A stretch of 64,000 bases of DNA from Bacteroidales bacterium (GCA_017553625.1 JAFZKP010000016.1:84087-148086); one strand, 5' to 3'. Counted from the stretch's first letter, positions 35,561 to 45,875 are shown. The notes: generated by a model not told the origin, from the letters alone. Translations and numbers: made by a program.

Positions 35561-36433
35561 ATGAAAAACAATTGGTTTAAAAACTTTAAGAGCAAATTCA
35601 AAATCATCATCGTACACCCCGAAACCTACGAGGAGAAGGGTGGATTCAACATGAGTAAGATGAAGATTACGATGATGGTCGTGATATACTCGCTGGTTCT
35701 TATAGCCGGCACCACTTGTCTTATTTTCTTCACATCCCTCAGGGAGATGATTCCGGGATACACCGACGTGACGTTGGACCGTAGAATTTACAACATCGAG
35801 CGCCGCGCCGACTCCCTCGAAGAAGTGTTCCGCCAGAAAGACATGTACATCAAGAATATCAAACGCATAATCAACGACGAGATACCGGATGACAGCATTC
35901 AGGCGATGGCGCATATCAACATCAACAAGCCTAACGTGACGAAAAACAGCATGTTGAAATCTGAAAACGACAGCATTTTCCGTCTGCAGTTTGAGGCGGA
36001 GACGCAGTATAACCTCTTCGGCTCTCCTTTTTTGAACTCTACCGACAAATCCAACATGCCGACGTTTTTTGTGCCTGTCAACGGACTGGTTACCAATCAT
36101 TTCAACAGCAACAACAAGCATTTTGGCATCGATGTGGTGGCAAATGTCGATGCTGTTATCAAGTCGATAGCCGACGGCACGGTGATATTCTCTGGATGGA
36201 GCGTCGAAAGCGGCTATGTTATTGGCATTCAACATGATAAGAATCTTGTGTCTTTGTACAAACACAACTCGGCTCTGCTTTGTCAGGAAGGCGACCTCGT
36301 GAAAGCCGGCGACGCCATCGCCATCATAGGTGGCGGCGGTAGTAACTCCACTGGACAGCATCTGCATTTCGAGCTTTGGTTCCAGGGACGGGCTCTCAAC
36401 CCAGAAGATTATATTTCTTTTGAAATAAATTGA
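35561..36433 (+). CDS. M23 family metallopeptidase (LytM-type)
   Basis: The 290-residue protein has one membrane segment at about residues 40-60 after a basic N-terminus, a coiled-coil-like stalk (residues ~80-130) and a C-terminal M23 domain. Zinc-site residues are visible in KHFGIDVVA and HLHFELWFQG. It probably trims peptidoglycan, or activates other hydrolases, in the periplasm. It starts 20 nt after the acyltransferase gene and is likely co-transcribed. Confidence 0.92.
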   Translation: MKNNWFKNFKSKFKIIIVHPETYEEKGGFNMSKMKITMMVVIYSLVLIAGTTCLIFFTSLREMIPGYTDVTLDRRIYNIERRADSLEEVFRQKDMYIKNIKRIINDEIPDDSIQAMAHININKPNVTKNSMLKSENDSIFRLQFEAETQYNLFGSPFLNSTDKSNMPTFFVPVNGLVTNHFNSNNKHFGIDVVANVDAVIKSIADGTVIFSGWSVESGYVIGIQHDKNLVSLYKHNSALLCQEGDLVKAGDAIAIIGGGGSNSTGQHLHFELWFQGRALNPEDYISFEIN

Positions 36434-36453
36434 TTTCCAATCAGTTTTTTCAC

Positions 36454-36461
36454 TATCTTTG
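36454..36461 (+). promoter_or_regulatory. -7 promoter element of rseP
   Basis: TATCTTTG, 25 nt before the ATG. It suggests a second start within the dnaX gene run. Confidence 0.5.
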
Positions 36462-36486
36462 CAGGCTGAAATTATTTTAAAGGAAA

Positions 36487-37926
36487 ATGGTGGTTTTTAT
36501 CAAGATATTGCAGTTTTTATTAGCTCTCTCAATCCTTGTGATTATTCATGAATTCGGGCATTTCATAGCGTCCCGCGCCTTCGGTGTGAGGGTTGAGAAA
36601 TTCTATATGTTTTTCGACTGGAAATTCTCAATTTTCAGGTGTAAAAAAGTAAACGGAAGGTGGCATTTTAAGTTTTTCTGCAAAAACGAGCCTGAAAAAT
36701 ATATCAAAAACGGCGACAAATACGAACCGATAGACCTCAATACCTTGCCTGAAGACGACTGGCGCAGAGCAGAAGACAACACCGAGTTCGGTCTCGGTTG
36801 GGTGCCACTCGGCGGCTATTGCAAGATTGCCGGCATGATTGACGAGTCGATGGATGAGGCTCAGATGGCACAGGAGCCGCAGCCTTGGGAGTTCAGGACA
36901 AAACCGGCATGGCAACGCCTCATCATCATGATTGGCGGCGTCTGCATGAACGTGATTCTCGCTATTTTGATTTATATTGGACTCATCGCAAGCTATGGCG
37001 AGAGCTACGTTTCAACAGAGGAAGTCAACAAATATGGCATCACCGTCGACAGTATTGGCTATAACATCGGACTGCGCGACGGCGACAAGATTTTGTCAGT
37101 CGACGGCAAATATATCGAGGATTTCTACCAGATTCCGATGGCGCTCATTCTTGAAGACGTCAATTATATTGATGTAGAACGCAATGGACAGAATGTGAAA
37201 GTGGAGCTTCCGGAATCCGCTGTGAATCAGATACTTAAGAATCCATCGATGATGATTGGTGTGAGGTCTCCTTTCGTCGTGGGAGGCTTCTCTGTGGGTT
37301 CAAACGCACAGAAGGCAGGTGTGCTTCAAAACGATATGATTATCGGCATCAACGATAAGGAAACACCTTATTTCCATGAGTTCAAGAGAGTTATCGGCGA
37401 TTATCGCGACAGTGATGTCGACTTGAAGCTGGTGCGCGACAACGACACCATGACTTTGGTCGTGCATGTGGCTTCCGATGCGACAATTGGTGTTTTCCCA
37501 GCCCAGACGCTGAAGGTTTCAACAATAGAATACACTTTCTGGCAGTCGATTCCGAGAGGATTCAAGAAGACGGGCAAAGAGCTGAGCGACTACTGGAAAC
37601 AGCTGAAACTCATTTTCAAACCGAGCACCGGCGCATACGAGAGCCTCGGCGGTTTCATAACCATCGGAAGCATCTTCCCCGACAAATTCATCTGGGAACA
37701 GTTTTGGCGACTGACCGCCTTTTTGTCGATAATTCTGGCGGTTATGAACATCTTACCGATACCGGGTCTTGACGGCGGACACGTGCTGTTCCTCATCTGG
37801 GAGGTGGTGACGCGACGTAAGCCGAGCGACAAATTCCTCGAAAAAGCCACGATGATTGGGTTCATCTTCCTGCTGTTGCTGCTGATTTATGCCAACGGAA
37901 ATGATATTATCAGGCTTTTGCGGTGA
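36487..37926 (+). CDS. rseP: RIP metalloprotease RseP (site-2 protease)
   Basis: The 479-residue inner-membrane protease has HEFGHF at residues 21-26 (zinc site), a PDZ-like region at ~185-330 (GLRDGDKILSVDGKYI; KAGVLQNDMIIGIND) and the NILPIPGLDGGH motif with the third zinc ligand near the C-terminus. It cuts anti-sigma factors and signal peptide remnants within the membrane. Length is within the family range. Confidence 0.96.
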   Translation: MVVFIKILQFLLALSILVIIHEFGHFIASRAFGVRVEKFYMFFDWKFSIFRCKKVNGRWHFKFFCKNEPEKYIKNGDKYEPIDLNTLPEDDWRRAEDNTEFGLGWVPLGGYCKIAGMIDESMDEAQMAQEPQPWEFRTKPAWQRLIIMIGGVCMNVILAILIYIGLIASYGESYVSTEEVNKYGITVDSIGYNIGLRDGDKILSVDGKYIEDFYQIPMALILEDVNYIDVERNGQNVKVELPESAVNQILKNPSMMIGVRSPFVVGGFSVGSNAQKAGVLQNDMIIGINDKETPYFHEFKRVIGDYRDSDVDLKLVRDNDTMTLVVHVASDATIGVFPAQTLKVSTIEYTFWQSIPRGFKKTGKELSDYWKQLKLIFKPSTGAYESLGGFITIGSIFPDKFIWEQFWRLTAFLSIILAVMNILPIPGLDGGHVLFLIWEVVTRRKPSDKFLEKATMIGFIFLLLLLIYANGNDIIRLLR

Positions 37927-38034
37927 TGCTATTAATATTAATAAGGTGTAAATGTTGAAAAAATGTTGAAAACTTTTATTTTCAAACAATAAAACAAAAA
38001 TAGAAGCGTTACGGAAAAATATAATTGTATTTTG

Positions 38035-38994
38035 GTGAAAAAAGTTATATACATATTGCTGTTTTGTTTTGCGCTGTTGGCTTCCAATGTGCTTGAGGCT
38101 CAGCAGGTGCCGATATTCACCAATTACAGTAATTCATACGCCATCATCAATCCGGGTTATTATGGTCTCAGCGAAGGAGTTAACGCCATGGGCTTGTATA
38201 GAAACCAGTGGACTGGCTTCAAAGACAACGTCACGGGAGAGGTGGTGTCGCCGGTGACTTTCTTCGCATCTGCCGACATTCCGATAAAGGTTCTCGGCGG
38301 CGGCGTGGGAATGTCGCTAATGAAAGACCAACTCGGTTTTGAAGACAATATCGGGGTGAACCTCGGCTATTCATATCATTTTGACCTTGGCATGGGCACT
38401 TTGGGAATCGGTCTGGCATTCAGCTTCAACAACAGAAGCGTCGACTTCTCGAAAGCAAAACCCTTGAACGATGACGACCCTGTCATCCCGAAAGGCAGCC
38501 AGAGCGATATGCTTTTCGATTTTAACTTCGGTCTGTTCTACATGGTTCCGGAAACGTTTTATGTGGCGGCATCCACAACAAGTCTGCTTGAGGCAAAAGG
38601 AAAAGCGCTTGAAGGAAAGTCTTCGTCAAGCGCGAGTTTCGTGGGTGACAGAACCTTGTACCTTGCCGCAGGATATGAATACCATTTCGACAATCCGAAA
38701 TTCATGCTGAACCCCTCAATGTTGATTCTCAGCGATATCGCTTCAACGCAATTTAACATCAGTTCGAGACTGTGGTACAATAATAAGTTTAGTTTCGGCG
38801 TTAACTACAGGTATCAAGAGTCGGTAGACTTGTTGGTTGGGTTCGTTGTCAAGGGTGTTCAGGTGTCATACGCGTATGATATAAATACCATGGGACTCAA
38901 ACTTTCTGGCTCTCATGAGGTGTCAGTGAGCTATATTTTCAAGCTTGACCTTGAAAAATCGCCACGTATCTATCGGAGTATCAGATACTTATGA
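38035..38994 (+). CDS. porP: PorP/SprF family type IX secretion membrane protein
   Basis: The 319-residue outer-membrane protein has a signal peptide (to LEAQQ) followed by the PorP/SprF hallmark FTNYSNSYAIINPGYYG and the LYRNQWTGFKD motif. A beta-barrel with alternating strands follows. In T9SS, PorP/SprF proteins bind the attachment complex or serve single substrates. It begins with GTG (an adjacent TTG is possible). It precedes gldK by 143 nt, the gene order of T9SS operons. Confidence 0.93.
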   Translation: MKKVIYILLFCFALLASNVLEAQQVPIFTNYSNSYAIINPGYYGLSEGVNAMGLYRNQWTGFKDNVTGEVVSPVTFFASADIPIKVLGGGVGMSLMKDQLGFEDNIGVNLGYSYHFDLGMGTLGIGLAFSFNNRSVDFSKAKPLNDDDPVIPKGSQSDMLFDFNFGLFYMVPETFYVAASTTSLLEAKGKALEGKSSSSASFVGDRTLYLAAGYEYHFDNPKFMLNPSMLILSDIASTQFNISSRLWYNNKFSFGVNYRYQESVDLLVGFVVKGVQVSYAYDINTMGLKLSGSHEVSVSYIFKLDLEKSPRIYRSIRYL

Positions 38995-39031
38995 TGTTTG
39001 AAGAAGATTGTTGATAAAATTAAAAAATCTT

Positions 39032-39064
39032 TTGTCGGGTATAATGAAAAAATATTTAATTTTG
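39032..39064 (+). promoter_or_regulatory. Promoter of gldKLMN
   Basis: TTG at 39032-39034, a 22-nt spacer, then TAATTTTG at 39057-39064; gldK starts 73 nt downstream. It suggests that gldKLMN can be transcribed apart from porP. Confidence 0.6.
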
Positions 39065-39137
39065 AACACTTTTTTTTGATAGTATTTTTTATAAGTTTTT
39101 GAGAGGTAAAAATATATAAAATTATAACGAATATAAG

Positions 39138-40502
39138 ATGAAAAAGTTTTTGTTGATAAGCCTAATTGCAGTGTTTTTGGTTGGCTGTGGCAACAGCAAT
39201 AGCGGGGAATTGGTGGGCGTGAGGAAGAAAACGAAGCCATTCGACCAACCGGATCCATACGGCATGGTATTTGTTCCAATGGGAAGCTTTAACATGGGCG
39301 TTGGCGGTCAGGATTTTGCAGCAAGTTTCCTTACCCAGCCTAAAACTGTTTCCGTTGCTTCGTTCTATATGGATGAAACAGAGATTACCAACAACGAATA
39401 TCGTGAGTTTGTGAATTATGTTCGCGATTCTATTGCTCGTATCTTGCTTGGTGAGGTTAATCCGGACAAATATCTTATAACCAAGGACAAAAAAGGTAAT
39501 GATATTGATCCTCCAATCCTTAACTGGGACGAGAAAATCAGATGGAACAACCTTGAAGACAATGAGATTGAAGCTGTTGAGTCAATGTTCCTTCCAGAAC
39601 ATGAGCGTTATTACAGAAGAAAAGAAATCGATGCGAGAAAACTCGTCTTCCATTACAGCTGGATTGACCTTCAGGCTGCTGCAAAAAAAGAGTTTAGAGA
39701 AGGCTCGGATTATCATAATGCCTCTTTCGCCGACCGTCCTCAGGGTATGACAGACCGTTCGGTCTATATCCACAGCGACGACATCAACGTTTACCCAGAC
39801 ACTTTGTCATGGATTCACGACTACGCTTATTCTTATAACGAGCCTTTGACAAGAGCTTATTTCTGGCATCCTTCATATGACCACTATCCTGTGGTTGGCG
39901 TCAACTGGAGCCAGGCACGCGCCTTCTGTATCTGGCGTACTAACAAGCTCAACGACTATATGTACAAGCATGGCGGTCTTCCAATTGCCGAGTTCCGTCT
40001 GCCTACCGAGACAGAATGGGAATGGGCCGCACGCGGTGGTCACCAACTCAACCCATATCCTTGGGGCGGTCCTTACACACGTAATGAAAAAGGCTGTCTC
40101 AGAGCCAACTTCAAACCTCTCCGCGGTGACTATACCGGTGACGGCGGCATCACAACAATCATCGTGGCACACTTCCCGCCAAACGACTGGGGTCTCTACG
40201 ATATGTCGGGTAACGTGGCTGAATGGACTTCGTCGGCATTCGACCCTGAGTCATTCAACTTCACTTGGGATCTTAACCCTGACAACCAGTACAATGCGGC
40301 TCCAACCGACGACCCTATCATGAAGAGAAAAGTGGTTCGCGGCGGCTCATGGAAAGACATCGCTTACTATCTGCAGGTTAACACCCGTACATACGAATAC
40401 CAGGATACGGCAAAATGCTACATCGGATTCCGTTGCGTGCAGGAATACCTTGGCAGACAAAAGGGTGACAATCCAAAATATATGTCGAGAATCTATAAAT
40501 AG
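39138..40502 (+). CDS. gldK: T9SS ring lipoprotein GldK/PorK
   Basis: The 454-residue lipoprotein has a signal ending in FLVGC and a formylglycine-generating-enzyme-like (SUMF1) fold: YMDETEITNNEYREF, VGVNWSQARAFC, RLPTETEWEWAAR and RGGSWKD near the end. GldK/PorK forms the periplasmic ring with GldN/PorN under the outer membrane. The longer insert around residues 100-240 is usual for GldK. First gene of gldKLMN. Confidence 0.96.
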   Translation: MKKFLLISLIAVFLVGCGNSNSGELVGVRKKTKPFDQPDPYGMVFVPMGSFNMGVGGQDFAASFLTQPKTVSVASFYMDETEITNNEYREFVNYVRDSIARILLGEVNPDKYLITKDKKGNDIDPPILNWDEKIRWNNLEDNEIEAVESMFLPEHERYYRRKEIDARKLVFHYSWIDLQAAAKKEFREGSDYHNASFADRPQGMTDRSVYIHSDDINVYPDTLSWIHDYAYSYNEPLTRAYFWHPSYDHYPVVGVNWSQARAFCIWRTNKLNDYMYKHGGLPIAEFRLPTETEWEWAARGGHQLNPYPWGGPYTRNEKGCLRANFKPLRGDYTGDGGITTIIVAHFPPNDWGLYDMSGNVAEWTSSAFDPESFNFTWDLNPDNQYNAAPTDDPIMKRKVVRGGSWKDIAYYLQVNTRTYEYQDTAKCYIGFRCVQEYLGRQKGDNPKYMSRIYK

Positions 40503-40548
40503 AAATTTAATATAAACTAGGTTAAAAATATTTAAAAATCTTTCAAGT

Positions 40549-41301
40549 ATGAAAATTAGTGAATTAGTTGAAAGCAAGGGCTATAAGAATTTTATGGCTA
40601 AGCTTTATGGTTTTGGTGCAACAATCGTTATGATCGGTGCTTTGTTCAAATTGACACACGTCGACTTCTTCAATTTGGGACTTCCAAACATCATGTTGAC
40701 CCTCGGTTTGGTTACTGAAGCTATCATCTTCTTCTTCTCCGCATTCGAGCCGTTACATCCGGAACCGGATTGGAGTTTGGTCTATCCTGAACTTTGGGAT
40801 ATGTATCATGGTGAAGGCGATGTCAAGAAACCTGAAAAACCAGCTCCAGGTACAACATCAAGACCTGTTTCAACTAACACAGGCAGCAAAGACGCTGTTA
40901 CAGAAAAACTTGATGAGATGTTCGAGAAAGCCAACATCAACGCTTCAACATTGGAGAAACTCAGCAATGGCTTGAACAAACTCAGTGAAAACGCCGGCAA
41001 GATCGCCGATGTTAGCGAGGCTGTCAATGCTACAAGCAACTATACAAGAGCTATGAACAAGGCTTCAGAATCAGTGATGGCACTTGATATGGAAGTTGCA
41101 AAATCAACAACAAGCACATCAGCTGTTTCAGAAACAAACAAGAAGCTGAACGACACAATGGCTCTCTATATTGAGAAAGTTAACGCATCAGCAACACAAC
41201 AGGATAATTTAAATCATCAAATTACTGATTTGTCAAAACGCATGACAGCAATGAATACCGTTTACGGTAACATGCTCAATGCAATGAACATCAAGGCCTA
41301 A
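40549..41301 (+). CDS. gldL: T9SS motor protein GldL/PorL
   Basis: The 250-residue inner-membrane protein has two membrane segments in residues ~18-65 (including GATIVMIGALFKL and IMLTLGLVTEAIIFFFSAFEPLH), which contain the motif glutamate. A long cytoplasmic helical tail rich in Ser/Thr/Lys follows (~100-250). GldL with GldM forms the proton-driven rotary motor of T9SS. 46 nt after gldK. Confidence 0.96.
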   Translation: MKISELVESKGYKNFMAKLYGFGATIVMIGALFKLTHVDFFNLGLPNIMLTLGLVTEAIIFFFSAFEPLHPEPDWSLVYPELWDMYHGEGDVKKPEKPAPGTTSRPVSTNTGSKDAVTEKLDEMFEKANINASTLEKLSNGLNKLSENAGKIADVSEAVNATSNYTRAMNKASESVMALDMEVAKSTTSTSAVSETNKKLNDTMALYIEKVNASATQQDNLNHQITDLSKRMTAMNTVYGNMLNAMNIKA

Positions 41302-41351
41302 ATGTCTTTTGCCAAATAAATTTTATTAACTAACTTTAAAAAGATTTAGAT

Positions 41352-43088
41352 ATGTCAGGAGCAAAAGAAACACCAAGGCAAAAGATGATCGGTATGATGT
41401 ATTTGGTCTATACCGCATTGTTGGCCATGAACGTCTCTGCTGATATTCTTGATGCTTTCGCCAACGTGAGCGACGGTCAGCAAAGGACAAACGGTAGTAT
41501 TACCAGAAAAATCAACAACCAGTATGATATGTTCCAAGAGCAATTCGTGATGGACTCTGTAAAGACCCATCTGTATTGGGAAAAAGCTCTTGAAATTCGC
41601 GCTAAAACCGATACTTTGGTCAATTTTATCGAAAAGGAAATATTGATTCCTATGGCACTGCAAGTCGAAAAAAAGACCGAAGACGAACTTCTGAATACAA
41701 TTGATGATAAACTTGACCCGAAAGATCCGGATTACGAAAGAGACAAATATAAATATGTCAAGTTTAGAAACAGATTGGACATGAATGCCCGTCGTGTTTT
41801 TGTCAGTTTGAAGGTCTCTAATTTCGGCAACAAAGATAATTACGATGCACCTTATGATTTGATGATTAACAAAGGCAAGGGTACAGAACTTAAGAATAGA
41901 ATCGATGATTACCGTAATTGGTTGCTTGAGACAATGGAATCAGCCGGAGTAAAAGACTATGCCAGCCGCGTCAGTCTTATGACTGATAAGAGAAGAGACG
42001 GAACTCCGATAGTTTTCAAAAACGCCAACGGTGAACAAATACCTTGGGAAGAGAAGAATTTCGCTCATATCGTGTTTGCTGCTCAGGTGGCTATCATCAA
42101 CCAATTTGTGGGTGATATCCAGACAGCCGAGTTTGACGCTGTCGCCGCTTTGATGGGTAGTATCGGTGCTGGCGATTATAAATTCAACAGCCTTGAGGCA
42201 AAATGCTTCCCGAAGAGCGACTATATCACACAAGGTCAGGATTTCGAGGCTGAAGTGTTCATCGCTGCTTTGGATACCGAAAGAGAGTTTGATGTCCAAT
42301 ATGGTATGGGCATTGAAGATTTCGATAATTACAAAGGCACACCTGTTAGAGTGAACAGCGAAAAAGGTATCGTAAAACTCAAGATTCCGGGAAGAAATGT
42401 CGGTGAACAGAAAGTTGCTGGTGTTATTGAAATGAAGAACCCTGAGACAGGTGCTGTGGAATACCATCCATTCCATACATCATACATGGTGGCACCTCCG
42501 TCAGCAACTATCGCTCCAACCAAGATGATGGTTATGTACTCAGGTCTTGAAAACCCTGTAGCAGTATCAGCCCCAGGTTACAAGCCAAGCGAGATCAAAG
42601 TTGATGTGACAGGCGGTACAGTTGTGAGATATGACAAGGCAACAGGTGAATACATGATTAAGACCAACGCTGACGTTAAGGAAGTTCATGTGAAGGCAAC
42701 AGCAACAAAGGATGGCAAGAGCGTTCTTTTACGTGATGAACCTTTCCGCGTGAAACCTCTTCCAAAACCGGAAGCCACTGTCGGTGGTATTTCTGATGGT
42801 AAGCTTACAAAAGGTAAGATGTATTCAGCAGGTAAGGTTGTTGCTGAAATGAAGGACTTTGACTTTGGCGACTATGCTTATGAGATTGTATCATACGACG
42901 TGTTTACTGTTATCAATAAGGAAAGAAAGACTATCGGTACTGTAAGAGGTGCTGAATTTAACAGTGAAACAAGCAAGTATATTAGTAACGCTGTAAAAGG
43001 TCAAGAGTTTAACTTTACCAGTATTATGGCTAAAGGTCCGGATGGTAAGACAAGACCATTGGCTCCTATCAGAATTGTAATTGAATAA
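41352..43088 (+). CDS. gldM: T9SS motor/shaft protein GldM/PorM
   Basis: The 578-residue protein starts SGAKETPRQKMIGMMYLVYTALLAMNVSADILDAF: a single membrane helix typical of GldM. A large periplasmic part of helical then immunoglobulin-like domains follows. It spans the periplasm and transmits torque from the GldL motor to the GldK/N ring. Length is slightly above the common ~515 residues. Preceded by an A/T-rich 50-nt gap after gldL. Confidence 0.97.
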   Translation: MSGAKETPRQKMIGMMYLVYTALLAMNVSADILDAFANVSDGQQRTNGSITRKINNQYDMFQEQFVMDSVKTHLYWEKALEIRAKTDTLVNFIEKEILIPMALQVEKKTEDELLNTIDDKLDPKDPDYERDKYKYVKFRNRLDMNARRVFVSLKVSNFGNKDNYDAPYDLMINKGKGTELKNRIDDYRNWLLETMESAGVKDYASRVSLMTDKRRDGTPIVFKNANGEQIPWEEKNFAHIVFAAQVAIINQFVGDIQTAEFDAVAALMGSIGAGDYKFNSLEAKCFPKSDYITQGQDFEAEVFIAALDTEREFDVQYGMGIEDFDNYKGTPVRVNSEKGIVKLKIPGRNVGEQKVAGVIEMKNPETGAVEYHPFHTSYMVAPPSATIAPTKMMVMYSGLENPVAVSAPGYKPSEIKVDVTGGTVVRYDKATGEYMIKTNADVKEVHVKATATKDGKSVLLRDEPFRVKPLPKPEATVGGISDGKLTKGKMYSAGKVVAEMKDFDFGDYAYEIVSYDVFTVINKERKTIGTVRGAEFNSETSKYISNAVKGQEFNFTSIMAKGPDGKTRPLAPIRIVIE

Positions 43089-43093
43089 ATAAT

Positions 43094-43939
43094 ATGAAAA
43101 AGACTATTGCCATTATCGTTTTTGCAATTGTGGCTTTCGGGTTTACCACACAATTATCAGCCCAAGCTGCTTTGGACAAAAATCCAAACGAGGGATTGTA
43201 TGAACAAAATGCTACCGGTTTCCAAAGACCTATGGCATATACTTCAATCAGGGAAGCTGATGTGATGTGGAGAAAAAGAATCTGGCGTGAAATTGATTTC
43301 AGGCAGAAGATGAACCAGGTGTTCTTCTACCCGACAGAAACCCATTATAATTGGACAAATTTCATCACTATCCTTATGGAAGCCATGAAATCAGGAGAGA
43401 TTCAGGCTTATCAGGTTGATCCTCAAAAAGACCAATTGGATACTCCATACAGATATGATGCTATTAAAGATCAGTATTTTGAGAAGCCAGAAGTTGATGA
43501 TGATGGTAATCCCGTTCTTGATAAGGAAACAGGTGAGCCTCTTATTAAAAAGACATACGATGTTGTAAAGAAACTTCGTATTATGGAGGACTGGTATTTT
43601 GACAAACAAAGAAGTGAATTGAAAGTTCAGATTCTTGCAATTTGTCCTACAATGGTGGACGAAGGTGGAAACTCTGAAGGTCTGTTCTGGGTGTCATATA
43701 ACCACAACACCCGTGAGATTTTGGCAAAGTCCAATTTCTTCAACAGTGCCAACCCTGGAGCTCCAAAGAATTACGATGAGATTTTCATGAAACGTATGTT
43801 TGACAGTTACATCTATAAAGAGGAGAATCCTTACGATCGTAAGATTAACCATTATGCACAAGGTGAAGCTGCATTGTGGGAGTCAGAACGCATCAAACAG
43901 GAAATCATTGATTTCGAACAGAATCTTTGGGAGTACTAA
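43094..43939 (+). CDS. gldN: T9SS ring protein GldN/PorN
   Basis: The 281-residue periplasmic protein has a signal peptide (to LSAQ), then the GldN core: READVMWRKRIWREIDFRQK, LRIMEDWYFDKQRSEL and NPGAPKNYDEIF. With GldK it makes the ring. It starts 5 nt after gldM and ends just before a strong terminator, closing the operon. Confidence 0.96.
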   Translation: MKKTIAIIVFAIVAFGFTTQLSAQAALDKNPNEGLYEQNATGFQRPMAYTSIREADVMWRKRIWREIDFRQKMNQVFFYPTETHYNWTNFITILMEAMKSGEIQAYQVDPQKDQLDTPYRYDAIKDQYFEKPEVDDDGNPVLDKETGEPLIKKTYDVVKKLRIMEDWYFDKQRSELKVQILAICPTMVDEGGNSEGLFWVSYNHNTREILAKSNFFNSANPGAPKNYDEIFMKRMFDSYIYKEENPYDRKINHYAQGEAALWESERIKQEIIDFEQNLWEY

Positions 43940-43962
43940 TAGAAATAGTCCAGATTTCAAAC

Positions 43963-43992
43963 AAAAAGGACGCATGAAAATGCGTCCTTTTT
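43963..43992. terminator. Strong bidirectional terminator after gldN
   Basis: Perfect 13-bp stem AAAAAGGACGCAT/ATGCGTCCTTTTT with a GAAA tetraloop. A and T tails on both sides let it serve gldN (plus) and the convergent helicase gene (minus). Confidence 0.93.
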
Positions 43993-43998
43993 TTGTGT

Positions 43999-45837
43999 TT
44001 AGTATCTCGCTCTTTTGCCGTATTTCTTTTCGGGGCGTTCTTTTTCTTTGGACTTGCGCTTTTTGTCTTTCTTGTCTTTTTTGTCGCGTTTATCCTTTTT
44101 ATCTTTTTTGCTTGAGGTTCTGCTCTCTTTTCTGCTTCTTCTCGAGTGCTGCTCCTCTTCGCGGTCACGGCGGCGGCGGTCTTCATGGAAGTTGTCGCGA
44201 GAACGCTCTTTGTTTTCGGTCTTAGGCTCGCCAGTGGTTATCTCGACACGTATGCCCTCCTTGTTTTTTTGCGGGTCGGCGAAACAGTCGACGATAAACT
44301 GTGCTTTGTCGCCATCAACCGCCACGAAAGAAAAGTTCTCTTTGAGGTCGATATGCCCGATTTCTATGTCTTTTGTGCCAGTCACATCGTTGATTCTGCC
44401 AATGAGTGAGTTCGGTTTGATATGGTCGCGCTTGCCCAATCCGAAGAAGAGACGTACTTTGTTGCTGTCGTCGTGCGGTTTCTTTTCCTTTTTCTCCTTT
44501 TTGTTGTCTTTGGTGTCGTCGACGTTGAGGTCGCGGGCATCTTTGTAATAGTCGAGAAAACGGTTGAAGTTCAAGGCGACGATACGTGTGATGAGTTCTT
44601 CGCGCGTGAGCCAGCTGAGTTTGCGGAACACTATCGGCAGGTAGTCGTCGATGTCGTCGCGCATGATGTCGACTTTCTCGATATTGTCGATATGGCGGAA
44701 GAGCTGTTTCTCGCACACCTGGCGTCCTGTCGGGATGAGCGCTCTTTCAAGAGGCTGCCCGAGTTGTTTCTCAATGGCTTTAATCTTATGTTTCTCCTTC
44801 ACGTGCACAAGGCTGATGCAGATGCCGGTCTTGTCGGCGCGTCCTGTTCTGCCGCTGCGGTGCACGTAAGTGTCGATGTCGTCAGGGAGGTTGTAGTTGA
44901 TGATGTGTGTCAAGTTGTTGACGTCAAGACCGCGTGCCGCCACGTCGGTGGCGACGAGAATCTGTGTGAATCCTTGGCGGAAATGTGTCATCACGAGGTC
45001 GCGCTGTGCCTGTGAGAGGTCGCCGTGAAGCGAGGCGGCGTTATATCCGTCGTGGATGAGATTGTCGGCAACTTCCTGTGTTTCAAGCTTGGTGCGACAG
45101 AAAACGATACCGTAAATGGAAGGGTAGTAGTCGATGAGTCGTTTCAGTGCCATATATCTCTCGCTTGCGCGAATGAGATAATAGTTGTGACGCACGTTGG
45201 CGGTGCCTGAGTTACGTTGTCCGATGCTGATGCGGACAGGGTCTTTCATGTAGTGGTTGAGGATTTTTTCCACCTCGACAGGCATGGTCGCTGAGAAAAG
45301 AAGTATGTTCTTGTTTTTCGGCATGTACTCGAGGATGGCGTCAACGTCTTCCTGGAAACCCATGTCAAGCATCTCGTCGGCTTCGTCGAGAACCATCCAC
45401 TGCACGTTGCTGAAATCGATGCGGTTTCGGCGTATCATATCCTGCAAACGACCAGGTGTCGCCACTATTATCTGAGGTTTCTTGGCGAGACTCTTGAACT
45501 GCAGCTCGATGCTGGCGCCGCCATAAACCGGCACAATCATCATTTCAGGAATGTATTTGGCGTAGCTGAGCAAGTCTTTGGTTATCTGCATGCAAAGCTC
45601 GCGTGTCGGACACAAAACCAAAGCCTGAACGCTGCGGTTTTTCGGGTCGATGTTCTGAAGAAGCGGAAGACCGAACGCTGCCGTCTTTCCAGTGCCGGTC
45701 TGCGCAAGACCGACCAAATCAGTGCGTTGTGACAACAAAACTGGAAGAACCTCTGCCTGTATCGGCATGGGTTCCTTGAATCCTAATTCATCTATCGCTT
45801 TTAGGATTGCCGGGTTTAAATTGAAATCTTGAAACAT
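43999..45837 (-). CDS. DEAD-box ATP-dependent RNA helicase with DbpA-like RNA-binding domain
   Basis: The 612-residue helicase has the Q motif (PMPIQAEVLPVLL), AQTGTGKTAAF, DEADEMLDMGF, SAT and HRSGRTGRADKTG. A DbpA-type RNA-binding domain spans ~455-530 (RLFFGLGKRDHIKPNSLIGRI, FSFVAVDG), with a very basic, Arg/Lys/Ser-rich tail at ~545-612. The form matches CsdA/DbpA-like helicases acting in ribosome assembly or cold adaptation. The tail, made of KKDKKDKR-type repeats, likely binds RNA. The start lies about 65 nt from the divergent serine hydrolase start. Confidence 0.95.
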   Translation of the reverse strand: MFQDFNLNPAILKAIDELGFKEPMPIQAEVLPVLLSQRTDLVGLAQTGTGKTAAFGLPLLQNIDPKNRSVQALVLCPTRELCMQITKDLLSYAKYIPEMMIVPVYGGASIELQFKSLAKKPQIIVATPGRLQDMIRRNRIDFSNVQWMVLDEADEMLDMGFQEDVDAILEYMPKNKNILLFSATMPVEVEKILNHYMKDPVRISIGQRNSGTANVRHNYYLIRASERYMALKRLIDYYPSIYGIVFCRTKLETQEVADNLIHDGYNAASLHGDLSQAQRDLVMTHFRQGFTQILVATDVAARGLDVNNLTHIINYNLPDDIDTYVHRSGRTGRADKTGICISLVHVKEKHKIKAIEKQLGQPLERALIPTGRQVCEKQLFRHIDNIEKVDIMRDDIDDYLPIVFRKLSWLTREELITRIVALNFNRFLDYYKDARDLNVDDTKDNKKEKKEKKPHDDSNKVRLFFGLGKRDHIKPNSLIGRINDVTGTKDIEIGHIDLKENFSFVAVDGDKAQFIVDCFADPQKNKEGIRVEITTGEPKTENKERSRDNFHEDRRRRDREEEQHSRRSRKESRTSSKKDKKDKRDKKDKKDKKRKSKEKERPEKKYGKRARY

Positions 45838-45875
45838 AGATTATTTTTGAGGGTGCAAAATTACAAAAAATATAG

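Noticed and set aside
38995-39137. Missing gldJ-like gene between porP and gldK
   Set aside because: Only 143 nt of non-coding DNA with a promoter; no gldJ remnant is visible and the order porP-gldK is usual.
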